From positions 1-52,414 of the forward strand of contig JAIHAL010000011.1 of the NCBI GenBank assembly GCA_020054675.1: DNA of 52,414 nucleotides, given 5' to 3'. Origin of the DNA: Oscillospiraceae bacterium (GTDB taxonomy: Bacteria; Bacillota; Clostridia; Oscillospirales; Ruminococcaceae). A program made the position numbers and the translations under genes. Shown piece by piece: positions 35,233 to 43,430 of this stretch (positions are counted from its first letter, which is position 1; each line of letters opens with the position of its first letter). Under the pieces are notes generated by a model, which was given only the letters and a program-made list of their open reading frames with translations, ran no database searches and was not told the origin of the DNA.

Positions 35233-36693
35233 CTAAAATTTTCCGCTTAAAGCCGGTATTTTTACAAAAACGCTCGTGCCCTCCCCCAAAACGCTTTCAA
35301 GCCTTATCCCATAATTTTCACCGTAATTAAGCTTAATCCTTTCGTCAACATTTGAAAGCCCAAAGCCCTTGCCTCTTTCAAGAGAACCTTTTTGAAGCCC
35401 GCACGAAATCCTTTCAAGTTCTTTTTCAGGAATTCCTGCCCCATTGTCGCTGACGCAAAAAATAATATCTCCATTCTCAAACCGGCCGGAAATCCTTATA
35501 AGCCCCTTGCCGCGCTTTTCTTTAATCCCATGGTAAAGCGCATTTTCCGCAAGAGGCTGCAAAAGCAGCTTTAAACAGGAATATTCATGCAAAGACCGGT
35601 CAATGTCAATTTCATACTCAAGGATGTCCTGATACCTTGCTTTCTGTATTTCAAGATAGCTTCTTACATGAGCCTCCTCTTCCCTTACGGTAATAAAATC
35701 CCTGCCCTCGCTTAAAGAAAGCCTGAAAAAGCGTGAAAGCGAACCTATCATCTCAACCACTTTTTCATTCTGCCCGCCCTCTGCAAGCCAACTTATCGCA
35801 TCAAGCGTGTTGTAAAGGAAGTGCGGGTTTATTTGAGCCTGCAAAAGCCTTAATTCCGCAAGGCGCTTGTTTTCTTTTTCGGTTTTTATATCCTCTACAA
35901 GCATTCCTATTCTTTCGGTCATTTGGTTAAAGCTTTCCGCAAGTCCTGAAAGCTCATAAGTCCCGCCCTTTGGCACTCTTATTGAAAAATCTCCCGCGGA
36001 CACTTTTTTCGTAGCCTCGTAAAGCCTTCTGACAGGCCTTGCTATGCTTTGGGTAACAAAAGCCGAAACGGCAGTTCCACCGGCTAAAATAAACGCAAAA
36101 GCCGCAAGGCTTACGGTTATGGCGGTTTTAAGGTTTTTTTCAAGCTCGCTTCGGATAATTTCAAAATTTGACGCCTCGTAATATATGTAATCCTGTATCT
36201 GCTCTTGAATTATCTCGGTCAAGATATATACATTCATTTCCAAAAGATTTATATTTTCATCGTATTTTCCGGAGGCCTCAATGTTTGCCATTATATCATC
36301 AATCCTGTCGGAAAGCGTATCCAAGTCTTTGAGCAGCATATCTATGCGCCTTAAATTGCTTTTTGTCACCGTTATGTTTTTAAGGTATTCGAATTTTCTG
36401 CGTGCATCATCTATAAGCTCGTAAGGATTCTGTATATCGCTTTTCTTTTCAAGCTTATCCCTTCCCACGGCGCCTATCACGATTTTATACATACTGTAAT
36501 CGACTTGGTCCTTGAAATTTATGTTGTAGCTGTTTGCTATAGTTATATTTTTTACAATCTGATTATAAGCATTGCCGAAATGTATAAGCGAAAAAATTAA
36601 ATATCCTGTCAAAACTCCAAGAGGAATCAAAATTATAAATGAATTGAAAAGCATCTTTTGCTTCAACGAAAAAAACGGCTTGATTTTTTTCAT
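35233..36693 (-). CDS. YesM-type sensor histidine kinase
   Basis: 486 aa: N-terminal membrane helix, an extracellular all-helical sensor (about residues 40-180), second membrane helix, HAMP (about 215-270), a short coiled coil, His-kinase motif QAQINPHFLYNTLDAI and HATPase motifs (LAENALYHG, VSDNGAGIP, GFGLSNV). ATG at 36693 follows AAAAGGAGG and starts one base after the regulator's stop. It probably senses the sugar imported by the adjacent Ytf-type system, possibly through the bound YtfQ protein; that link is inference from gene order. Confidence 0.92.
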   Translation of the reverse strand: MKKIKPFFSLKQKMLFNSFIILIPLGVLTGYLIFSLIHFGNAYNQIVKNITIANSYNINFKDQVDYSMYKIVIGAVGRDKLEKKSDIQNPYELIDDARRKFEYLKNITVTKSNLRRIDMLLKDLDTLSDRIDDIMANIEASGKYDENINLLEMNVYILTEIIQEQIQDYIYYEASNFEIIRSELEKNLKTAITVSLAAFAFILAGGTAVSAFVTQSIARPVRRLYEATKKVSAGDFSIRVPKGGTYELSGLAESFNQMTERIGMLVEDIKTEKENKRLAELRLLQAQINPHFLYNTLDAISWLAEGGQNEKVVEMIGSLSRFFRLSLSEGRDFITVREEEAHVRSYLEIQKARYQDILEYEIDIDRSLHEYSCLKLLLQPLAENALYHGIKEKRGKGLIRISGRFENGDIIFCVSDNGAGIPEKELERISCGLQKGSLERGKGFGLSNVDERIKLNYGENYGIRLESVLGEGTSVFVKIPALSGKF

Positions 36694-36694
36694 T

Positions 36695-38290
36695 TTATTC
36701 CCTCCTTTTGCCGACGCGGTATTCTTTCGGCGTACAGCCAAAAGTTTTCTTGAATATGCTGGCAAAATAATGGGAATCCCTATATCCTATTTCAAAACCT
36801 ATATCCACTATCTTCATGTCGGTATCAGATAAAAGCTGAGCCGCTTTTTGCATTCTTACATCGGTAAGGTACTCTATAAAAGTGCATCCCGCCTCTTGGC
36901 TGAAAAGCGCGCTGAAGTAGCTTGGACTTAAATTTACGCTTGCCGCCGCCAAGTTAAGGGAAATATCCTCGTCAAAATGATTTTCTATGTATTCCTTTGC
37001 CTTTTTAACAATATCTGAGCATTTCCCTTTTTCCGATTTTTCCCTGCCTTTTATTCCTGCAAGAAGCAGCTTTTTTATTTCGCAAATCGCATCTTCAAGG
37101 GAATAAATATGCTTTGAGGCCTCGCCAAGGCTTATCCCCTCATCCTCAAAAAGCTTTTCCATGCCGCATTTCTGCAAAAAGCCGAATGTGCAAAGATAAA
37201 CCTCGGTAAGCACATACTGCCTGAATAAAACGGATTTTAACCCCTCAAAAACCTCCGGATTAAAATAGTTTTCAACAAAAGGCTCTATTTCATCTTCAAT
37301 GCCGTTGTTTAAAAAATTCATCACATACGAACGCTCAAAAGGATGTGCAGCCTTAACATCAAAATCTTCACATTCAATATCCCCATAAAAAACAAATTTG
37401 TTTGTACCGGGAAAATGCCTTCTTGCGCAAGCTTTGCCGCTGTCATGATAAGACTTCCATATATCGCATAGCCTGAAAACAGGATTTCCAAAGCCGCCGA
37501 AATATTCATAACAGCCGCTCTCCATTATCCTTTTGAGCTTTTCGATGCAATCTTCGGCGCATTTTCGCAGCATCTGCTCCGATTGCGCTTTTATAATAAA
37601 AATCCACCAATCTGCGCTTTTTTCAAAAAAACAAACTTCATTAACTTCCTTAAAAGCTTCTTCCGCCTTTTGGGAAAGAGCACAAATTGCAAGCAAATCT
37701 GATGAAAAATCTTCTTTAAATGAAATATGAAATGAAAGCACGCAATAGCAATGGGCAATTAAATCCAGCCCCAGCTTTTCCGCTTTTTCCAAAAGTTCGG
37801 CAGCAGAAGCGTTGCTTCCTTGAAGCAAAAGGTCAAAGAATTTAAATCTTTCAAGCTTTTGATTCTCGCGCATCTCCTGCTCGTAATAAAGCAAAAGCTG
37901 TTTTTCTTCACGTTCCCTTTCGATTCTCTCAGCCACTTGTTTTATTGCCAAAAGCAATTGCGATGACGAAACAGGCTTTAAAATATAATCCGCAGCGCCG
38001 ATTTTAATAGCCTCTCTTGCATATTCAAATTCGCCGTATCCGGTAAGTATAAGTATTTTTATCCCCGGAAGCTTTTTAATGGCAAGCCTGCTCAACTCAA
38101 ACCCGTCCATAAACGGCATTTTTATATCTGTAATCAGTATATCCGGCTTTAAATCCATTATCATCGGAAGCGCTGTTTCTCCGTCACCAGCCTCGCCGAC
38201 AAAAGAAAAACCTTCTTCAGCCCAATTTATGTTGTTTTTTATGCCTTCCCTGACAACATACTCATCCTCCGCCAAAAAAATTTTAAGCAT
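36695..38290 (-). CDS. YesN-type response regulator (receiver plus AraC domain)
   Basis: 531 aa: receiver domain 1-120 (EDE acidic patch, phospho-acceptor in ITDIKMPFMDG, K in YILKPVSS), a long middle linker, and a complete AraC-type double helix-turn-helix at the C-terminus (LAAASVNLSPSYFSALFSQE; VDIGFEIGYRDSHYFASIFK). Intact, unlike the homologous regulator at 24582. First gene of the regulator-kinase-ytfQRT-yjfF run; the ATG follows GGGGGAGG. It likely binds the inverted repeat upstream of its own promoter. Confidence 0.93.
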   Translation of the reverse strand: MLKIFLAEDEYVVREGIKNNINWAEEGFSFVGEAGDGETALPMIMDLKPDILITDIKMPFMDGFELSRLAIKKLPGIKILILTGYGEFEYAREAIKIGAADYILKPVSSSQLLLAIKQVAERIEREREEKQLLLYYEQEMRENQKLERFKFFDLLLQGSNASAAELLEKAEKLGLDLIAHCYCVLSFHISFKEDFSSDLLAICALSQKAEEAFKEVNEVCFFEKSADWWIFIIKAQSEQMLRKCAEDCIEKLKRIMESGCYEYFGGFGNPVFRLCDIWKSYHDSGKACARRHFPGTNKFVFYGDIECEDFDVKAAHPFERSYVMNFLNNGIEDEIEPFVENYFNPEVFEGLKSVLFRQYVLTEVYLCTFGFLQKCGMEKLFEDEGISLGEASKHIYSLEDAICEIKKLLLAGIKGREKSEKGKCSDIVKKAKEYIENHFDEDISLNLAAASVNLSPSYFSALFSQEAGCTFIEYLTDVRMQKAAQLLSDTDMKIVDIGFEIGYRDSHYFASIFKKTFGCTPKEYRVGKRRE

Positions 38291-38342
38291 TTTTCCTCCC
38301 CCTCAGCATTTTATACAAATAATTCCTAAAATATTATTTTTT

Positions 38343-38406
38343 AATATAACATCTGCCGATGGAAAAGTCAAATTTACATTTGTTTTATATATTTTGAATG
38401 TAAATT
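38343..38406 (-). promoter_or_regulatory. Promoter and activator-type inverted repeat of the Ytf regulator operon
   Basis: On the minus strand TTGACT (38366-38371), 17 bases, TATATT (38343-38348). Directly upstream lies a perfect 10-bp inverted repeat, AATTTACATT (38371-38380) and AATGTAAATT (38397-38406), at a place where an AraC-type activator would contact RNA polymerase. Confidence 0.65.
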
Positions 38407-38487
38407 AATTTTTCTTTCCTTGTGATAAAAAACGCCTGACGAAATTATTTAATATTACTAAAAGTTGTGGGTTTTAGTAAAAAAATC

Positions 38488-38535
38488 TTGCTTTTTGCGA
38501 GGCTGAATGGTATAATTTTGTCAGAATTATACCAT
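38488..38535 (+). promoter_or_regulatory. Promoter embedded in an inverted repeat ahead of the chemoreceptor gene
   Basis: TTGCTT (38488-38493), 17 bases, TATAAT (38511-38516). The -10 lies within a perfect 11-bp inverted repeat, ATGGTATAATT (38507-38517) and AATTATACCAT (38525-38535) with seven bases between. It could be an operator or a 5' hairpin. Confidence 0.5.
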
Positions 38536-38571
38536 GGTAATTTATGTTTTCGTCGGGAGGAATAGTCATCA

Positions 38572-41028
38572 ATGAAAACACTCAGAACTAAACTCATTTT
38601 ATTTGTGCTTGCTGTATCATTTGTAATCACGGTCACAATATCGGCAGTGGGGCTTATTTCAGTATCCTCAACAGCAAACAACACCTTAACCGAAATGGTT
38701 TCCCCGCTTGCGGTGCAAACAGCCGAATCGGTTTCCTCAAAAATAAGCTATTATATGAAAATGGTTGAAAACGCCACCAGCAACACGATAATAAGAAACC
38801 CTGAAAGCACTTCCAGCCTTGTTACAAACCAAATGACTTATCAAGCGGCCACGCTTAAGTGTTCAGGCTATGCTATTTACGACAAAAACGATAAAATTTT
38901 TGTTTCCCTTTCCAACAATAAAATAAATGAAAGCGTAACAAGCTCAGATTTTTATCTGAAAGCAAAAAATGAAAAGGTAACCGCCGTTTCCGACCCGTTT
39001 GTCGGAGAAAACGGCACAAAATACTTTATAATTGCCGCTCCGGTTTTGAATATTTCAAGCGGCGATGTGCTTTATGTCCTTACCGCATATTACAGCTTTG
39101 ATAAAATCCAAAGCGTTATAGAACAGGTTGAATTCGGCGATACAGGACACGGATACCTAATAAACAAATCCGGACTTACCATTGCAGATAAAATTACTGA
39201 AAATGTGGATAAAGGCTTCAATGCAATAACAGAAGCTCAAAAAAACAAAAAATATAAAGAACTTGCCGAAATTTATCAAAAGGCAATAAACGGCGAATCC
39301 GGCTCAAAACTTATCCGGCTTGACGGAAAAACACAGGTAGTAGGCTATGCTTCAGTGCCGGACACCGATTGGATACTTATCACCGTTGCGCCTAAAAATG
39401 AATTTTTAACGGGTACAGCAAGTACAATTGCCACTTTTGCGATAGCAGCCGTTATACTTTTTGCGGCAGCAATATTTATTACAACAATTATTGTAAAGAA
39501 TATCGCGCTGCCGATTATAAAGACGACCGAAAGACTCAAAGCCCTTTCGGAAGGAAATTTAAGCGACCCTGTGGAGGTTTCCCGCCAGAAGAACGAAATA
39601 GGGGTTCTCTCGTCATCGCTTGAAGAAACCGTATTTTCACTTAAGCAGTACATAGACAAAATTTCAGAGGCTCTCAACAATATTGCGGAAGGCAACCTTT
39701 CTTTTGAAATGACCGGACATTTCAGAGGGGATTTTGTAAAAATAAAAACCACATTCAATTCCATCCTTGCATCGCTTAGAAATACATTTGAAAACATCAA
39801 CGGAGCCGCAGACCAAGTAAATACCGGCGCCGTACAGCTTTCAAACGGCGCGCAGGCATTGTCGCAGGGCGCGGCGCAACAGGCAAATTCCATAGATATG
39901 CTCTCCGAAAAGCTTGTTGACATTTCCGATAAAGTCAATTCCAGCGCCGAAGCCGCAGCAAAGACTGAAAATCTTGTTGACAATATAACAAATGAAATAC
40001 ATTCCTGCAATGAAAAAATGAACAATATGCTTTCCTCCATGGACGACATAAATAAATCCTCGGCGGAAATATCAAAAATCATAAAAGTAATAGACGATAT
40101 AGCGTTCCAGACAAATATACTCGCACTTAACGCCGCAGTTGAGGCCGCACGCGCAGGAAGCGCCGGAAGGGGCTTTGCCGTTGTTGCCGACGAGGTAAGA
40201 AACCTTGCCGCAAAAAGCGCGGAAGCTGCAAAGCAAACTACCTCGCTTATTGAAAATTCAATTTCAAGCGTAAAGAAAGGCACAAAAATCGCCCGCGATA
40301 CTGCTTCTTCGCTTGACGTGATAGTTGACGGGGCATCGCAGATAAGCAAGCAAATCAAGCTTATTTCTTCCGCTGCACAAGAACAGGCTGATGCCGTAAA
40401 CCAGATAAACGACAACGTAAGCGAAATTGCCGCAGTCGTGCAAACCAATACCGCAACCGCCGAAGAAAGCGCCGCCGCAATCGAAGAGCTTTCAAGCCAG
40501 TCCAACATTTTGAAGGAAATGCTCAGCAAATTTAAATATGATGCAAACTTTGAAAAAGAAGAAGATGATTACGGCGATTATAACAATTCTTTTGCATCCA
40601 CTCCGACATTTGATTTTGGAGCCCCTTTAAATGAAGATAAGCCGTTTGATTTCGGCAATGCGCCACAGGAAAATAAACCGTTTGACTTCGGCCCTCCCTT
40701 GGAAGAAAACAAGCCGTTTGATTTTGGTGCACCGGCCGAAAGCAAGCCTTTCGATTTCGGCGAACCCATGCAGGAAAACAAGTCTTTTGACTTTGGCACA
40801 TCAGCTGAAAATAAGCCTTTCGATTTCGGTACTCCGGCTCAAGAAGATAAGCCGTTTGATTTTGGTACACCTGCTCAAGAAGATAAACCTTTTGATTTCG
40901 GAACACCTGCCCAAAATGATAAACCGTTTGATTTCGGTACGCCATATGATTTTGATAATGCTCCCCAGCCGACAATAAATCTTGATGACGATGAAAACGG
41001 CTTTAAAAACGATGATGGAAAATATTAA
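38572..41028 (+). CDS. Methyl-accepting chemotaxis protein with an FDFG-repeat tail
   Basis: 818 aa. Membrane helix near residues 8-30, an extracellular dCache-type ligand domain (about 35-275), second membrane helix (about 283-305), HAMP (about 305-360) and the cytoplasmic signalling hairpin with its tip at [18 protein letters not shown] and [22 protein letters not shown]. The signalling domain ends near residue 665. It is followed by about 140 residues of acidic, proline-rich sequence with ten FDFG motifs, mostly KPFDFG. Standard receptors end with a short flexible tail and at most a CheR-binding pentapeptide, so this tail is unusual. It may cluster receptors or recruit a partner. Good GGAGG site ahead of ATG 38572; terminator follows. 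Confidence 0.93.
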   Translation: MKTLRTKLILFVLAVSFVITVTISAVGLISVSSTANNTLTEMVSPLAVQTAESVSSKISYYMKMVENATSNTIIRNPESTSSLVTNQMTYQAATLKCSGYAIYDKNDKIFVSLSNNKINESVTSSDFYLKAKNEKVTAVSDPFVGENGTKYFIIAAPVLNISSGDVLYVLTAYYSFDKIQSVIEQVEFGDTGHGYLINKSGLTIADKITENVDKGFNAITEAQKNKKYKELAEIYQKAINGESGSKLIRLDGKTQVVGYASVPDTDWILITVAPKNEFLTGTASTIATFAIAAVILFAAAIFITTIIVKNIALPIIKTTERLKALSEGNLSDPVEVSRQKNEIGVLSSSLEETVFSLKQYIDKISEALNNIAEGNLSFEMTGHFRGDFVKIKTTFNSILASLRNTFENINGAADQVNTGAVQLSNGAQALSQGAAQQANSIDMLSEKLVDISDKVNSSAEAAAKTENLVDNITNEIHSCNEKMNNMLSSMDDINKSSAEISKIIKVIDDIAFQTNILALNAAVEAARAGSAGRGFAVVADEVRNLAAKSAEAAKQTTSLIENSISSVKKGTKIARDTASSLDVIVDGASQISKQIKLISSAAQEQADAVNQINDNVSEIAAVVQTNTATAEESAAAIEELSSQSNILKEMLSKFKYDANFEKEEDDYGDYNNSFASTPTFDFGAPLNEDKPFDFGNAPQENKPFDFGPPLEENKPFDFGAPAESKPFDFGEPMQENKSFDFGTSAENKPFDFGTPAQEDKPFDFGTPAQEDKPFDFGTPAQNDKPFDFGTPYDFDNAPQPTINLDDDENGFKNDDGKY
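40609..40970 (+). repeat. Tandem coding repeat, ten FDFG units of about 33-36 bp
   Basis: Units read KPFDFG then five or six variable residues rich in P, E, D, Q, N. Copies seven to nine are nearly identical ([16 protein letters not shown]), suggesting recent expansion at the 3' end, while the first copies have drifted. Unit length stays in frame, so copy number could vary between strains without breaking the gene. Confidence 0.92.
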
Positions 41029-41063
41029 AAAAATCCCGTTCCTTAATGGAACGGGATTTTTTT
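41027..41063. terminator. Bidirectional terminator between chemoreceptor and PAS sensor
   Basis: A perfect 16-bp stem (AAAAAAATCCCGTTCC and its complement) with a five-base loop overlaps the stop codons of both convergent genes. Confidence 0.95.
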
Positions 41064-42480
41064 AGTGCTCTGCCGAAACGGCCTGCAATTTTTTGTTGTA
41101 TCTTGAAAGTTCGGTTATCCTGCCGATAAGCCTTAAAGGCTTTGATTCTTCATCAAAAATCATTGTAGTATGCACATTGCACGGAATAAAATTTCCATCG
41201 GCATCTCTTATTCTTAATTCTTCCTCGTAATCCTTAGCACCGCTTGCAATTGCGCTGTAAAAACGCTCAAATTTTTCAACATCATCGGGATGAATTAAAT
41301 TTTCCTCAATAAAATAATCCGGAAAATTCTCGCTTGAAGGAAAATATCCGAAAACCCTTCTGTAAGCCCTGCTGAAAACCACTTCGCCCTTTGAAAAATC
41401 ATAATCAAAAACAATGCAGCCTATTTGATTTATTATAATCGAATATCTTTCGTTGCTTATTTCAAGCTCGCGCCGCTGTTCTTCAAGCTTTCTTTCAACC
41501 TTTTTAAGCCCCGTTATATCAACAAGCACGCAATAAATAAAACTGCCTCCGTCTTCATTAACGACAATCTGACCCTTGTTGAGGACCCAGATTTGAATTC
41601 CGTCGCGGCGTATCATGCGATGCTGCATTTCAAAAAATCCGCCGCAGTTTTTTATTTTTTTGCAAAGCGCCTGCCTGTCCTGCGGATACACCATTTTCAT
41701 AAATGCATTTTCAAAATTTATTTCAATTTCTTCACGGCTGTATCCGGTAAGCGTCAAAAAACCCTCGCTTATATGCTTCATGGCAAGCTGTTCACTGTTT
41801 TCACAGCAAAAAAATCCACCCGGAACATTTGAAGCAAGCGCATCAAGGCAATTTTTCTGTTCTTTTAGGGTTTCTGTTTTCTTTCTTAAAATAGAAACTA
41901 TGTACAAAACAAATACAAGAAATACCAGCATAAGCTTTATTCCTAAAAACACTGCCGAGCGCTGCACCTTTTCATACTGATTTGAAATAAAGCCATTCAG
42001 TTCTTCAAATTTATATTTTCCTGCCAAAACTCCGACAGTTTTCCCGCCAGCCAAAACAGGAACCGCAATCAGGCTATAATCCTGTCCGCCGATTCTTTCG
42101 CTGTAAACTGCCGTTTCTCCTGAAAGAGCCTTTTTAAAATAATCCATGCCGCTTAAATTTTTATTTTCTCCTGCAACTTTTCCGTTTGAAAAAATAAACA
42201 TAAGCTCTTTATGGTCTTTAATAGCATCAGATACAGAAGCCTCATTAAAATTTTCTTTTGCGGAAATGTTTGCGGCAATATTTTTAAGCTCGCCGATTTT
42301 TTCCTTTAACGGCGGAACACAATTTTCCTCTTCCGCGCAACACTGGACTGCTATCATGTTTGCGGTATTGGAAATATCGCTCTTTAAATCACTAAAAAAG
42401 CTAATAAACGAAAAAACAGCCACCACAGCGCAAAAAGAAATAAAGCCTATGTCAAAAAACCTTATGTCGGGACGTTTCAA
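41062..42480 (-). CDS. Membrane PAS sensor without an output domain
   Basis: 472 aa. Membrane helix near residues 10-30, an extracellular single-Cache-like domain (about 35-165), second helix (about 175-200), then two cytoplasmic PAS domains joined by a coiled coil (IYCVLVDITGLKKVERKLEE links the first to the second). The protein stops about 15 residues after the second PAS (LIGRITELSRYNKKLQ), where related proteins continue into GGDEF, kinase or chemoreceptor domains. No output domain follows in any frame; the terminator begins at the stop. The start is TTG at 42480, eight bases after AGGAGG. It may signal through a partner or be a truncation. Confidence 0.8.
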   Translation of the reverse strand: MKRPDIRFFDIGFISFCAVVAVFSFISFFSDLKSDISNTANMIAVQCCAEEENCVPPLKEKIGELKNIAANISAKENFNEASVSDAIKDHKELMFIFSNGKVAGENKNLSGMDYFKKALSGETAVYSERIGGQDYSLIAVPVLAGGKTVGVLAGKYKFEELNGFISNQYEKVQRSAVFLGIKLMLVFLVFVLYIVSILRKKTETLKEQKNCLDALASNVPGGFFCCENSEQLAMKHISEGFLTLTGYSREEIEINFENAFMKMVYPQDRQALCKKIKNCGGFFEMQHRMIRRDGIQIWVLNKGQIVVNEDGGSFIYCVLVDITGLKKVERKLEEQRRELEISNERYSIIINQIGCIVFDYDFSKGEVVFSRAYRRVFGYFPSSENFPDYFIEENLIHPDDVEKFERFYSAIASGAKDYEEELRIRDADGNFIPCNVHTTMIFDEESKPLRLIGRITELSRYNKKLQAVSAEH

Positions 42481-42562
42481 CTCCCACACCTCCTGATGTT
42501 AAAAATAAATAAAAACTAAATAAATTTTTTGCCGCATTTTGTTAAATTTAATAGTTTTCTTT

Positions 42563-42591
42563 ATTATACCAATACATATTTAGAAAATCAA
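42563..42591 (-). promoter_or_regulatory. Promoter of the PAS sensor gene
   Basis: On the minus strand TTGATT (42586-42591), 17 bases, TATAAT (42563-42568). The remainder of 42481-42690 is AT-rich with no recognised element. Confidence 0.75.
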
Positions 42592-42689
42592 TAGGTTTTT
42601 GGAAGTTTGTACAATAAATTATATTTTAATCTGTTTTTTTAGTTATAATTTACTAAAATGTTTTAGCTGGAAGTCAGGAGTTTTTAAAA

Positions 42690-42717
42690 TAAAAAAGGAA
42701 GGGCATGCCCTTCCTTT
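42690..42717 (-). terminator. Terminator of the rubrerythrin gene
   Basis: A 24-bp perfect palindrome (AAAGGAAGGGCATGCCCTTCCTTT has arms at 42694-42705 and 42706-42717) flanked by A/T runs. Confidence 0.85.
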
Positions 42718-42723
42718 AAAAAA

Positions 42724-43266
42724 TCAATAATTTTCAGCTTTTCTTTCAAAATAAGCTTTGGGATGCCGGCATACTGGACACATTTCCGGAGCCTTGTTTC
42801 CAACATGGATGTGCCCGCAGTTCCTGCATTTCCAAACAACGACATCATCGCTTATGAAAACCTTGTCGGTTTCAAGATTTTCAAGCAGCTTGCGGTAACG
42901 TTCCTCATGTTCTTTTTCAATTTTGGCAACACCCTCAAAAAGAGCGGCTATGTCATTAAAGCCCTCTTCCCTTGCGACCTTTGCAAAATTTGCATACATG
43001 TCGGTCCATTCATAATTTTCACCGGCAGCCGCATCGGCAAGATTTGCCTTTGTATCCGCTATTTCTCCGCCATGAAGGAGCTTGAACCAAATCTTGGCAT
43101 GTTCTTTTTCGTTTTCAGCGGTTTCAAGGAAAAGCGCGGCTATTTGCTCATAGCCTTCCTTCTTTGCTTTGGAGGCGTAATATGTATACTTGTTCCTTGC
43201 CTGCGATTCGCCAGCAAAAGCCGCCATCAAATTAGCTTCTGTTTTTGACCCTTTAAGTTCCGGCAT
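42724..43266 (-). CDS. rbr: Rubrerythrin
   Basis: 180 aa cytoplasmic non-haem iron protein that reduces hydrogen peroxide in anaerobes. The N-terminal four-helix diiron domain has ligand motifs ENEKEH and EKEHEERY. The C-terminal rubredoxin domain has two CxxC knuckles (WKCRNCGH and MCPVCRH). Length is normal. ATG follows AAGGAAGAAGGG. Strong promoter upstream; the gene is monocistronic. It diverges from copA. Confidence 0.97.
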   Translation of the reverse strand: MPELKGSKTEANLMAAFAGESQARNKYTYYASKAKKEGYEQIAALFLETAENEKEHAKIWFKLLHGGEIADTKANLADAAAGENYEWTDMYANFAKVAREEGFNDIAALFEGVAKIEKEHEERYRKLLENLETDKVFISDDVVVWKCRNCGHIHVGNKAPEMCPVCRHPKAYFERKAENY

Positions 43267-43317
43267 AGATTTCCCTTCTTCCTTTTAATTTTTATGGATA
43301 AATCCATCCATATTATG

Positions 43318-43345
43318 ATTATACAATATAGACAACCTTTGTCAA
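43318..43345 (-). promoter_or_regulatory. Promoter of rbr, with weak PerR-box resemblance
   Basis: On the minus strand TTGACA (43340-43345), 16 bases, TATAAT (43318-43323). GTATAATCATAATAT around the -10 matches the PerR consensus TTATAATTATTATAA at about 11 of 15 positions; rbr genes are often PerR targets, but the match is weak. Confidence 0.7.
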
Positions 43346-43366
43346 GTTTTCTTCCTTAATTTTTTA

Positions 43367-43407
43367 TTGACAACAAAAAATTATGTTATATAATAAAAGT
43401 ATACTTT
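43367..43407 (+). promoter_or_regulatory. Promoter and palindrome ahead of copA
   Basis: TTGACA (43367-43372), 16 bases, TATAAT (43389-43394), followed by the perfect palindrome AAAGTATACTTT (43396-43407) over the start site. It does not look like a CsoR G-tract site or a CopY box (TACAnnTGTA). Confidence 0.7.
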
Positions 43408-43430
43408 AAATGTATAAAAAGGAGGAACCT

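Noticed and set aside
40609..40970. CRISPR-like array
   Set aside because: The repeated units are in frame, of variable sequence, and encode a protein motif; no constant direct repeat with unique spacers.
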